In this document: positions 1 to 5,931 of the stretch, piece after piece
Position numbering within the stretch: position 1 is the first letter of the stretch
How the letters are laid out: the number at the start of each line of letters is the position of its first letter
Assembly (NCBI GenBank): GCA_900547725.1
Contig: URHR01000079.1
Location: 1 to 7,952 of the forward strand
DNA from: an uncultured Eubacteriales bacterium
GTDB taxonomy: Bacteria; Bacillota; Clostridia; Oscillospirales; CAG-272
Reading direction: 5' to 3'
DNA length: 7,952 bases
Position numbers and translations under genes: made by a program
The notes under the pieces: model-generated
Database searches by the model: none
The model's input: only the letters and a program-made list of their open reading frames with translations
What the model was told of the DNA's origin: nothing

Positions 1-21
1 GCTACACAAAATCCACGCAAC

Positions 22-51
22 AAAAAGCAAGAGGCAAAAATCCCCTTGCTT
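22..51 (-). terminator. Candidate intrinsic terminator downstream of the GNAT gene
   Basis: Read on the minus strand, a 10-bp stem with one mismatch (51-42 with 34-25) and a 7-nt loop is followed at once by five T residues (26-22). It lies about 120 nt past the stop of the acetyltransferase gene, with other hairpins in between, so it is a plausible but not certain transcript end for that gene. Confidence 0.5.
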
Positions 52-71
52 AAAGTTCTTGAAGGTTCTTG

Positions 72-97
72 AAATTGGATTGCAAGCAATCCAATTT
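72..97. repeat. Perfect 12-bp inverted repeat with a 2-nt centre
   Basis: Positions 72-83 and 86-97 are exact reverse complements separated by AA. There is no T-tract on either strand directly after the stem, so it does not look like a standard terminator. It could be part of the 3' untranslated region of the acetyltransferase mRNA, a protein-binding palindrome, or part of a dispersed intergenic repeat. Confidence 0.65.
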
Positions 98-130
98 TCA
101 CTTCATTTTAAGAAGTTTCCTAAGCAGGGT

Positions 131-147
131 TCGGGGCAGAGCCCCGA
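131..147. repeat. GC-rich 7-bp hairpin
   Basis: TCGGGGC (131-137) and GCCCCGA (141-147) form a perfect stem with loop AGA, starting 25 nt beyond the acetyltransferase stop. No T-tract follows on the minus strand. Stems of this composition are common in clostridial intergenic repeats, which is my inference for its nature. Confidence 0.5.
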
Positions 148-170
148 GGTCTTCAGCGCCCCGAGGTCTT
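141..170. repeat. 13-bp direct repeat beside the GNAT stop codon
   Basis: GCCCCGAGGTCTT occurs at 141-153 and again at 158-170, a 17-bp period, ending two bases before the acetyltransferase stop codon. It overlaps the 3' arm of the 131-147 hairpin, so either copy could supply the GCCCCGA arm of that stem. This may be a small tandem duplication at the gene's 3' boundary. Confidence 0.6.
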
Positions 171-171
171 C

Positions 172-624
172 TCACTCGCCCTTAATCATCTGTAAATAAG
201 GGAGCGCGCGGTAGCCCATGCGGCGGTAGAGTTTTTGGGCACGCTCGTTGTCCGGCTCTACCTCAAGACGGTAGCGCGCCGCAGGGTGCGTCGACTCCAG
301 AAACGCAAAGAAAGCACTGCCCGCGCCAAGCCCCCGATAGGCAGGGCGGAGATAAAGCTCGTCCAACCAGATGTTGACGCCGCCTGCCTCGCGACTGTAG
401 GTCTTGACCAGAAGCGCGTAGCCAACGGCGGCGTCGCCCGATTCCATCAGATAGCATTCCAGATAGACGTCGGAGCGCATCAACTCGTCGAACGCCCGCT
501 CGTGGTACGCAGAGGGGACGGGGTGCAAAACCGCGTCGGAGGTGTAGAATTCCTCGCTCATCGCAAGAAATTCCGCGCGGTCGCGCGGCTCGAGACGGCG
601 GAATGTAATTGTTGATCCGTTCAT
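172..624 (-). CDS. GNAT-family N-acetyltransferase
   Basis: A 150-aa protein that should transfer an acetyl group from acetyl-CoA to an amine of an unknown small molecule or protein in the cytoplasm. It fits the single-domain GNAT fold: the acetyl-CoA pyrophosphate loop is R97-G98-L99-G100-A101-G102, in the strand-helix context LYLRPAYRGLGAG. The usual second signature, EVEPDNERAQKLYRRMGY (121-138), holds the Asn and Tyr typical of the C-terminal half. Length is normal for the family. The ATG at 624 has AAAGGA 6 nt upstream, so the start is well supported. It is a single gene with its own promoter (671-699), divergent from the lipoprotein gene, and has no neighbour that hints at its substrate. 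The family call is firm; the substrate is unknown. Confidence 0.93.
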   Translation of the reverse strand: MNGSTITFRRLEPRDRAEFLAMSEEFYTSDAVLHPVPSAYHERAFDELMRSDVYLECYLMESGDAAVGYALLVKTYSREAGGVNIWLDELYLRPAYRGLGAGSAFFAFLESTHPAARYRLEVEPDNERAQKLYRRMGYRALPYLQMIKGE

Positions 625-670
625 AACAGTTCCTTTCGTTTGTTCGCTGTATTCCTATATTCCTGTATCC

Positions 671-699
671 ATTATACCGAGCCGTACACAAAATGTCAA
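671..699 (-). promoter_or_regulatory. Consensus SigA promoter of the GNAT gene
   Basis: On the minus strand TTGACA (699-694) and TATAAT (676-671) are both exact consensus, with a 17-bp spacer. Transcription should start near 664, giving a leader of about 40 nt. No obvious operator is visible, so strong, perhaps constitutive, expression is likely. Confidence 0.85.
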
Positions 700-800
700 G
701 GAAAAATGATTGTCTTTCACCTTTTGTTTACAAAAACATTCTTTTTAAATCGAAAATCATCGGTTTGGGCAGATTTCAGTGGTGTTTTTCACCTCTGCGC

Positions 801-829
801 TTGACAAAAAGAAAAAAATGTGCTATACT
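801..829 (+). promoter_or_regulatory. SigA promoter of the lipoprotein gene
   Basis: TTGACA (801-806) and TATACT (824-829) are separated by 17 bp. The predicted start is near 836, leaving a leader of about 53 nt. The AT-rich stretch 700-800 between this and the divergent GNAT promoter holds no gene. Confidence 0.85.
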
Positions 830-838
830 GTTGTTAAT

Positions 839-865
839 ACAGGCGACCGAGCGTCGGCGACCTGT
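839..865 (+). promoter_or_regulatory. Stem-loop at the 5' end of the lipoprotein mRNA
   Basis: ACAGG (839-843) pairs with CCTGT (861-865), and CCGA (847-850) pairs with TCGG (854-857) around a GCG loop. The two helices are joined by a symmetric internal loop, CGA opposite CGA. It begins within a few bases of the predicted transcription start and ends 10 nt before the ribosome binding site. A 5' stem-loop of this kind often protects mRNA from decay; that role is inferred. It has no T-tract, so it is not a terminator. Confidence 0.5.
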
Positions 866-888
866 AAAATTTTACGGAGGTTTTTCAA

Positions 889-3015
889 ATGAAGAGAAAA
901 ACTTTGCACACATGGCTTTCCTGCGTGGCACTTCTGCTCGCATGCCTGATGGTGATGACCGTTCTGGCAGGCTGCAAGAACCCCTCGGAAAACCCGACCG
1001 ACACAGGCACGGGCTACGGTACATCGACCGAAGCTCCTGCAACGACCACCGGTAAGACCGAAGGTCCTGAGTTCCCCGAGGCTTGCGACAACCATAAGGG
1101 CAACTTTATCTGCGAGAACTGCGGCAAGCGCATGACCCCGAACGGCTTCTTCACCACGATGAAGGCGACCGAAGCGGACGAAGCAATCAACGTTCTGGTT
1201 GATAATCTGAGCGTGACCGCAAAGGGCGACCTGATCAAGATCGAAAAGGCGGAACTGACCCTGAAGCTGGTGAACAACGTTCCGGTCGTAACCGGATACG
1301 CAAAGGGCACTGTCACCGAGAAGGACGAAACGGAAGCCACCCCGTTTGAGGGCACTTTGATCCTGAAGGACGGCAAGATTTCCGTTGCGGCAACCGCTAC
1401 CCCGTATGGCAAAACCGAAAATGCCGAGTCTTATGCATCGCTGGAAACTCTGCTGAGCGAGCTTCCCAATGGCATCGGCACGGTGATCGGCGAGATTCTG
1501 CCGAAGCTTCCCGCGTTTATCAACGGTCAGCTGATTCCCGCCCTCAAAGCGATCGTGGAAGCACATCCCGAACTCGAGGATATCTGCGCGAGAATCGCGG
1601 ATCTCTTCCTGACGGTTACCAAGACCGATAACGGTTACACCGTTGCGCTGTCGTTTGACCGCCTGCTGGCGCTGAACGAGAAGTTCAAGACCGTAAAGAT
1701 CGGCGAGTTCTATGACTCCATTCTCGGCGAGGGTGCGTTTGCCAAACTGAAGACTTATGCAAACGACATCTTCGGAAAGACGGTTTCCGACGTGTTGGAT
1801 GAACTCAAGGCTGAGGGCATCAACGTTGTGGCGCTGATGAAGATGGTGAACTCGCTCCTGCCTGTAGATGAGAACGGTAAAACCGTTATGAGCCAGGTTC
1901 TGGAGCAGATGGAGAACGAGAAGTTCCTCGCTACCACGATCGGTCAGCTGTTTGTAGAGACCGATCAGGCGCTGACTGCCGAGCAGATCAAGGCTCTGCA
2001 GGAGAAGTTCGCGTCTGTGCTCAATGCGGTAGAAGCCATGACCGTTTGGGAAGGCATTGAGGATCTGATGTCCAAGGGCGATGAAAATCGGCCGATCGAG
2101 CCTCAGCCCGGCGATGCAGGCGGCTATGCAGCTCCCGAAACCGACGGCGGCGCGGCAGCTCCGAGCATGGCTGACATGGTCAAGTCGGTTCTGGAAATGT
2201 ACAAGGATCAGATCAAGATTTCCTATACCACCGACGCTTACGGTAAGGTTCTCTCCACAAACATCGAGCTTGCGCTGGAGGTTAAGGATGAATCGGGCGA
2301 CGGGACTGCTGTGAAGTTCGCGATTTCGGGTAAGATTCAGCTTGTGAACAAGTTCACCTCTGAAATTGACTACTCCAAGACCGAGGAGAAGGTCAAAGCC
2401 GATCTGGATTCTCTGAACGCAAAGATGGAGCAGATCGCAAACCTTATCAAGGCGGATCTGGAAGAGCGCGAGACCGACCCTGTTGTGACCTTTGATAAGA
2501 CGACCGGCATTCTGAATGCAAAATATACGGATACGCGCAGCTACACATCGATTATTCATGAAGATGACGGCAGCACGAAAAACACTCGTATTATTGAAAA
2601 AAATCAGGTCGAATTGGTGATTAACCTGAAGTCGGTTCTGACGATGTCGATTTCGGACGATTGCAAGAATCTGAGAGCGATTTACGTTTACTACGCTATG
2701 ACCGCGAAGAACGACCTGAAGATTACCGCAACATGGGCAAACGTTGAGAATTCGCCCCTGACCGATGCGCAATTGGAGAAGTATTACGACCAGATCGTGA
2801 AGGAATGGACGGTTGTGGACGATAACGGATACAGCATTTCCATGTTGTTGGATACCACGACCGGCGATTACAGCTTGAAAGACCACAGCACCCATGATTA
2901 CGACTATGAGAATCCGGTCAAGACCGGCGAGCCGGATGCGGATGGTTGGTACAAAGTGTATTACAAGTGCAAGAAGTGCGGAAAGATCGATTGGCAGTCG
3001 CACAAAGATAACTGA
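889..3015 (+). CDS. Large secreted lipoprotein of unknown function, CxxC motifs at both ends
   Basis: A 708-aa protein starting at ATG 889, 8 nt after GGAGG. Residues 1-28 are a type II signal peptide: KRK, a hydrophobic core, then the lipobox L26-A27-G28-C29. It should be lipidated at C29 and anchored on the outer face of the membrane. A Pro/Thr/Gly-rich tether (30-62) leads to a putative metal-binding knot, C66-x2-H69-x5-C75-x2-C78. The middle (about 85-395) mixes beta-rich and helical stretches, a low-complexity Gly/Ala/Pro linker spans 400-428, and a second lysine- and acid-rich region follows. The tail has H666, H669, C694 and C697 (YKCKKCGK), like zinc-ribbon tails on clostridial surface proteins. 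It is transcribed alone, with its own promoter and terminator. I recognise no enzymatic family; the lipoprotein call is firm, the role unknown. Confidence 0.85.
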   Translation: MKRKTLHTWLSCVALLLACLMVMTVLAGCKNPSENPTDTGTGYGTSTEAPATTTGKTEGPEFPEACDNHKGNFICENCGKRMTPNGFFTTMKATEADEAINVLVDNLSVTAKGDLIKIEKAELTLKLVNNVPVVTGYAKGTVTEKDETEATPFEGTLILKDGKISVAATATPYGKTENAESYASLETLLSELPNGIGTVIGEILPKLPAFINGQLIPALKAIVEAHPELEDICARIADLFLTVTKTDNGYTVALSFDRLLALNEKFKTVKIGEFYDSILGEGAFAKLKTYANDIFGKTVSDVLDELKAEGINVVALMKMVNSLLPVDENGKTVMSQVLEQMENEKFLATTIGQLFVETDQALTAEQIKALQEKFASVLNAVEAMTVWEGIEDLMSKGDENRPIEPQPGDAGGYAAPETDGGAAAPSMADMVKSVLEMYKDQIKISYTTDAYGKVLSTNIELALEVKDESGDGTAVKFAISGKIQLVNKFTSEIDYSKTEEKVKADLDSLNAKMEQIANLIKADLEERETDPVVTFDKTTGILNAKYTDTRSYTSIIHEDDGSTKNTRIIEKNQVELVINLKSVLTMSISDDCKNLRAIYVYYAMTAKNDLKITATWANVENSPLTDAQLEKYYDQIVKEWTVVDDNGYSISMLLDTTTGDYSLKDHSTHDYDYENPVKTGEPDADGWYKVYYKCKKCGKIDWQSHKDN

Positions 3016-3020
3016 TTGAG

Positions 3021-3061
3021 CAAAACAACAAGCCCGAAAGTCGGGCGGGCTTGTTGTTTTG
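3021..3061 (+). terminator. Strong intrinsic terminator of the lipoprotein gene
   Basis: A perfect 16-bp stem (3021-3036 with 3046-3061) around a 9-nt loop begins six bases after the TGA stop. The 3' arm ends in the T-rich run TTGTTGTTTTG, and the 5' arm is correspondingly A-rich, so it could also act on minus-strand transcripts arriving from the ion operon. The CCCGA/TCGGG pairing (3033-3037 with 3041-3045) is an alternative inner fold. Confidence 0.85.
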
Positions 3062-3131
3062 TCCGCTCCTGCGGGGAGGGGAGCGCGGAGATATAATAAG
3101 CGGCCTGAATTGCCTATATTATGCCTGACAC

Positions 3132-3171
3132 GAGTGCCGAGATTCCGCCTGCCGGCGGAATCCCGGCACTC
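3132..3171. repeat. 18-bp inverted repeat, one mismatch, 4-nt loop
   Basis: Arms 3132-3149 and 3154-3171 pair at 17 of 18 positions around loop TGCC. There is no T-tract on either side, so terminator function is unlikely. The compact GC-rich shape resembles a REP-type or miniature inverted-repeat element; copies elsewhere in the genome cannot be judged from one window. Confidence 0.7.
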
Positions 3172-3217
3172 ACTTAAGGTGTTGTATAGCCGTTAACAAG
3201 TAGCTTTTACCCGAAAC

Positions 3218-3299
3218 GGAACGACACACGGGTCGTTCCCTGCGAATGAACCGGAGAATCGCAATCTCCGAAAGCATTCCTGCAGGAAACGACCCGTGT
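3218..3299. repeat. Nested hairpin with two mutually exclusive folds
   Basis: A long-range stem pairs 3226-3243 with 3282-3299 (17 of 18). Inside it, GAATG (3244-3248) pairs with CATTC (3275-3279) and CGGAGA (3252-3257) with TCTCCG (3265-3270). GGAACGAC (3218-3225) is also perfectly complementary to GTCGTTCC (3232-3239), an 8-bp hairpin with a 6-nt loop that uses bases of the long-range stem. The two folds cannot coexist. This is a switch-like or nested-palindrome geometry; function unknown. Confidence 0.65.
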
Positions 3300-3380
3300 A
3301 CTGCTCCGCGCGCCGTTTTCTCAAAAATCCAACGCACTATGTTTGCACTTTTTCTGTCTGGGTGAAAAGGTTTGGGGAGT

Positions 3381-3449
3381 CCAGAGGGGTGACGGTCGTT
3401 TTACGACCGTCAGTAGCGAGGCGTTGCGTTCCTTAAAAGCCCCCTCTGG
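3381..3449. repeat. Nested inverted repeat downstream of the MgtC-like gene
   Basis: An outer stem, CCAGAGGGG (3381-3389) with CCCCTCTGG (3441-3449), encloses an inner perfect hairpin, GACGGTCGT (3391-3399) with ACGACCGTC (3403-3411), loop TTT. It sits 12 nt past the MgtC-like stop on the minus strand, where a terminator would be expected, but the stem is not followed by a T-tract. It may stabilise the 3' end of the ion-operon mRNA. Confidence 0.65.
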
Positions 3450-3460
3450 CGCGTCCCCCC

Positions 3461-4204
3461 TCAGCGCATTTCCTCAATGTGGTAGATGTAGTCGAGGGAG
3501 CGGAGCGCTTCGATAATTTCGGTGTGCGACTTGTACTTTTTCAGATCCTCGCTCGAAATCGAGATCGAAATCGAGTAAACGCTCAATCCCGAGTGCAGAT
3601 AGGCGGGGTTCGATTCGATGTCGTCAATCTTCATTCCAAGTTCGCGAATGGTTGTGACAAAGTTTTGCAGATAGGAGATGTCCTTCAATTCCAAGTGAAT
3701 TTCAAAGTGGTTCGAGCGGTTCTTCAGATAGCGCTCAAACTGCGGGAACAGCGAAAGACTGCACAGAAGCGCCACGAACATCACTGCCGTTACCGTGTAA
3801 AGCCCCGCGCCGATCGAAAGTCCCAGAATGCCGCAAGCCCAAAGCCCGACCGAGGTCGTCAACCCTTTGATCTGACTGCGGGAGCTGTAAAGAATCGAAT
3901 TGACCGTGATGATCGCAATGCCGATGACCGATGCGGCGGAAATCGCTTCAAAATTGATACCGTACTGCGCGTTGAGGAAAATATCAAGCAGCATCGCGCA
4001 GGTTGCCGCGAGCGAGACCAGAATGAAAGTCCGCAAGCCCGCCGCGTGCCGTTTGCTGGAACGCTCGCAACCGATGACGGCGGAAAGCGCAACCGAAAGC
4101 CCGATGCGGAAAAGCACCGACCCAACGGTCAGATCCGCCGACCAATCCCCGAGCAGCTTTGCAATGGGGTCAATAACCGTTGTACCGATTGTCATAGAAA
4201 ACAT
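3461..4204 (-). CDS. Divergent MgtC/SapB-family membrane protein
   Basis: A 247-aa inner-membrane protein. Residues about 25-155 hold four or five hydrophobic segments with MgtC signatures: G45-C-E47-R48 followed by AAGLRTFILVSLAA (54-67), and IKGLTTSVGLW (112-122). Residues about 166-247 form a soluble domain resembling the ACT-like C-terminal domain of longer MgtC proteins. In Salmonella, MgtC acts in low-magnesium survival and restrains the F-type ATP synthase; transfer of that role here is inference. The usual FLGAG-type stretch before the KGLTT motif is replaced by VIGIAIITVNSILYSS. I chose ATG 4204, which has AGGAGGA 6 nt upstream; a TTG at 4210 directly abuts the Shine-Dalgarno and is unlikely. 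It starts 11 nt after the antiporter stop and is surely cotranscribed with it. Confidence 0.85.
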   Translation of the reverse strand: MFSMTIGTTVIDPIAKLLGDWSADLTVGSVLFRIGLSVALSAVIGCERSSKRHAAGLRTFILVSLAATCAMLLDIFLNAQYGINFEAISAASVIGIAIITVNSILYSSRSQIKGLTTSVGLWACGILGLSIGAGLYTVTAVMFVALLCSLSLFPQFERYLKNRSNHFEIHLELKDISYLQNFVTTIRELGMKIDDIESNPAYLHSGLSVYSISISISSEDLKKYKSHTEIIEALRSLDYIYHIEEMR

Positions 4205-4215
4205 GGTCAATCCTC

Positions 4216-5670
4216 CTATTTCTTTGCCATCCGCCGCTTGCGCGGGTCGACAAGGTCGGCGGCGTATTGTTCGGCGGCTTCGGTAAATGCCGCCTCGTCC
4301 TCGTGCGCGTGCAATTCATGCGGCGGAATGGTCTCCTGAATCTTTTTGATCCGCTCGATCAGAAGTTCCACAGCAGTTTTCGGCTGTCCCGTCTCGGTGG
4401 TTGTTTCCACAGGCGCGAGATCCTCCAACTTGGTTGAGTAGGAGTGCGACAGATACAATGCCAGTTTTGCGCACGCAGGACCGATCAGTTCGTAAAGTAC
4501 GCTTGAAGCAAGAATGATGGTGTTCAGCGCCACGCCGTCGTCGCCGCCCAACGTCCGCGCGCCGAGCGCCGCAAGACCGATGGCAACGCCTGCCTGCGGG
4601 ATCAGCGCAAGTCCCAGATAGTTGCGCGTTTCCTTCGGCTTGCCGACGGCAAGACAACCGAGAAACGCTCCCGCATACTTGCCCACAATGCGGAAGAAGA
4701 AGTAGAGAATGCCGATCACGATCAGCGGCGTTGTTCCGATAGAGCCGGAGGAGTTGACCAGAACGTCCAGCTTGAAGTTCAACCCCGACCGCACGAAGAA
4801 TAAAAGCAGAAGCGGCGGGCTGAAGTAGTTCAGCTGCTTGAACAGCTTGTCGTCGTCGGTGATGTTGATGTAAACCGTTCCCATCGACATACAGCCGAGC
4901 AGAGGAGAGATGTCAAGCAGGGTGCAGATGCCGCAGAAGCTGAAGAGCAGAGCAATGGAGATGATCAGGCGGTTGTCGGTGGAGCGCTTCTTCGGCATCA
5001 TCAGCTTCATCAGAAAGCCGAACACGCCGCCGAGCGCGAACACGCCGATGTTAATCAGAAGCGGCTTGATGATGTCCCAGACGTGGAACGCGCCCGCACC
5101 CGTTTTGGAGGATACCGCAACCGAAATTGCAATGCTGTAGGCAACCAGACCCACAATGTCGTCAAGCGCCACCACCTGCAACAGGGTGTCGACGAAATCG
5201 CCCTTTGCCCCCGTCTGGCGGATGGTCATGACCGTTGAAGCGGGCGCTGTTGCCGAGGCGAGCGCCGCCAACACGATGGAAAAGGCGAGATCCAGTCGCA
5301 GGACAAAGAAGGTCACGATAAAGACCACGACCGACGCAAGAAGCGCTTCACAAACCGTGATGACCATGACCTTTGCGCCGCTCTTTTTCAGCGTGGAGAA
5401 GCGGAAGAATTCGCCCGTGCTGAACGCGATGAACGCGAGTGCGATGTCGGAGAGGAAGTCCATGCCGTCGATGATGTGCTGCGGAATCAGACCGAGACAA
5501 TATGGACCGATGAGAATTCCCGCAAGAATGTAGGCGGTCACGTTGGGAAGCTTCAGCAGCTTGGTAATCCGCGTCATGGCAAAGCCGAACAGCAACATGA
5601 ACGCAACCGAGATGATGATGGAGGCGACCTGCGAAGTTCCCGCAAGCGCTTCGTGGAGACCGGAGAGCAT
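4216..5670 (-). CDS. CPA2-family cation:proton antiporter
   Basis: A 484-aa membrane antiporter expected to exchange Na+ or K+ for H+. Residues 15-410 hold about 12-13 hydrophobic segments. Family landmarks are LPNVTAYILAGILIGP (41-56), ATAPASTVM (140-148) in the unwound-helix region, the paired acidic site D170-D171 in VVALDDIVGLV, FFVRSGL (291-297) and ALIPQAGVAIGLA (355-367). The Asp-Asp pair is typical of electrogenic members such as NapA/NhaA, so Na+/H+ exchange is the better guess. A charged, His/Glu-rich cytoplasmic tail (about 410-484) replaces the TrkA-N (RCK) domain of KefB/KefC. The start ATG 5670 has AAAGGAG 7 nt upstream. First gene of a two-gene operon with the MgtC-like protein, whose Shine-Dalgarno overlaps this stop codon. 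Confidence 0.92.
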   Translation of the reverse strand: MLSGLHEALAGTSQVASIIISVAFMLLFGFAMTRITKLLKLPNVTAYILAGILIGPYCLGLIPQHIIDGMDFLSDIALAFIAFSTGEFFRFSTLKKSGAKVMVITVCEALLASVVVFIVTFFVLRLDLAFSIVLAALASATAPASTVMTIRQTGAKGDFVDTLLQVVALDDIVGLVAYSIAISVAVSSKTGAGAFHVWDIIKPLLINIGVFALGGVFGFLMKLMMPKKRSTDNRLIISIALLFSFCGICTLLDISPLLGCMSMGTVYINITDDDKLFKQLNYFSPPLLLLFFVRSGLNFKLDVLVNSSGSIGTTPLIVIGILYFFFRIVGKYAGAFLGCLAVGKPKETRNYLGLALIPQAGVAIGLAALGARTLGGDDGVALNTIILASSVLYELIGPACAKLALYLSHSYSTKLEDLAPVETTTETGQPKTAVELLIERIKKIQETIPPHELHAHEDEAAFTEAAEQYAADLVDPRKRRMAKK

Positions 5671-5742
5671 AAAAATACTCCTTTCGATAGAATGAATTTC
5701 GGTTCGGCGACGGAATATAAAAAAACGGAAAAGAAGAAAGAA

Positions 5743-5763
5743 CGGAAGTCGGTTTCTCTTCCG
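5743..5763 (-). promoter_or_regulatory. Second leader hairpin of the ion operon
   Basis: On the minus strand CGGAAG (5763-5758) pairs with CTTCCG (5748-5743) around a 9-nt loop, followed by a pyrimidine-rich run. It is weaker than the promoter-proximal hairpin and may be an accessory leader structure or chance. Confidence 0.3.
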
Positions 5764-5774
5764 CCCGTGTACCG

Positions 5775-5802
5775 AAAAACGCCGCCGAAATCCGACGGCA
5801 TT
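5775..5802 (-). terminator. Terminator-like hairpin at the start of the ion-operon leader
   Basis: On the minus strand GCCGTCG (5799-5793) pairs with CGGCGGC (5787-5781), including one G-U pair, around loop GATTT; AAT and GTT extend the stem to 10 bp, and TTTTT (5779-5775) follows. It begins only about 5-8 nt after the predicted transcription start and more than 100 nt before the antiporter start codon, so it could abort transcription early (attenuation) or serve as a 5' cap-like stem. No known riboswitch consensus is recognisable. Confidence 0.5.
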
Positions 5803-5813
5803 GCTACCATAGC

Positions 5814-5842
5814 ATTATAGCACAGTTCGGTCTGTTTGTCAA
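5814..5842 (-). promoter_or_regulatory. Perfect-consensus SigA promoter of the antiporter-MgtC operon
   Basis: On the minus strand TTGACA (5842-5837) and TATAAT (5819-5814) are exact, with a 17-bp spacer. The start should be near 5807, giving a leader of about 136 nt, unusually long for this window. The strength of the core promoter suggests that control comes from an upstream regulator and/or the leader. Confidence 0.88.
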
Positions 5843-5849
5843 TAGGTTA

Positions 5850-5888
5850 TGTAAAATTTATGTAAAGTGAGATGAAAGTATGCGTAAA
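5850..5888 (-). promoter_or_regulatory. Putative OmpR/PhoB-type response-regulator site
   Basis: Four hexamers with an exact 11-bp period lie 7 bp upstream of the -35 box. Read on the minus strand they are TTTACG (5888-5883), TTTCAT (5877-5872), TTTACA (5866-5861) and TTTACA (5855-5850), with 5-bp spacers. Direct repeats at one helical turn are the known binding pattern of OmpR/PhoB-family regulators (for example Bacillus PhoP, TTAACA-like). Which regulator binds here is unknown; an AT-rich UP element is the main alternative. Confidence 0.5.
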
Positions 5889-5898
5889 GTAGGGGGGA

Positions 5899-5931
5899 AG
5901 AAAAAAGAAAAAGCACCTCGATGAAGTGCTT
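5899..5931 (-). terminator. Intrinsic terminator, minus strand
   Basis: On the minus strand AAGCACTTC (5931-5923) pairs with GAGGTGCTT (5919-5911), with one G-U pair, around a 3-nt loop, followed by TTTCTTTTTT (5910-5901). It ends the transcript of whatever once lay upstream, now the gene remnant, and probably also that of the small membrane protein gene 170 nt upstream. It insulates the ion-operon promoter. Confidence 0.75.

Larger units (their letters stand above)
3062..3460. other. 400-bp non-coding gap between convergent genes
   Basis: No credible gene is visible on either strand. The gap lies between the 3' ends of the lipoprotein gene and the MgtC-like gene, so it carries no promoter need of its own, yet it holds three large inverted repeats (listed separately) that occupy much of it. 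No obvious T-tract follows any of them. It may be one or more dispersed intergenic elements or a structured 3' untranslated region of the ion operon. Confidence 0.6.

Noticed and set aside
823..3003. A very long open frame (726 codons) antisense to the lipoprotein gene.
   Set aside because: It mirrors the codon bias of the sense gene, gives a low-complexity His/Arg/Leu-rich product with no signal or domain, and has no ribosome binding site. The sense frame has a promoter, Shine-Dalgarno, signal peptide and terminator.
3086..3125. A plus-strand promoter around TATAAT at 3092.
   Set aside because: There is no acceptable -35 box 17 bp upstream and no gene downstream on that strand.
3479..4339. 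Plus-strand open frames across the MgtC-like and antiporter genes.
   Set aside because: They are shadows of two recognised membrane-protein genes; products are Arg/Asn/Asp-rich and lack ribosome binding sites.
5671..5807. Mg2+ (M-box) or Mn2+ (yybP-ykoY) riboswitch in the ion-operon leader.
   Set aside because: The leader is about 136 nt and mostly pyrimidine-rich; I see neither the multi-helix M-box layout nor the conserved yybP-ykoY core. Only simple hairpins are visible.
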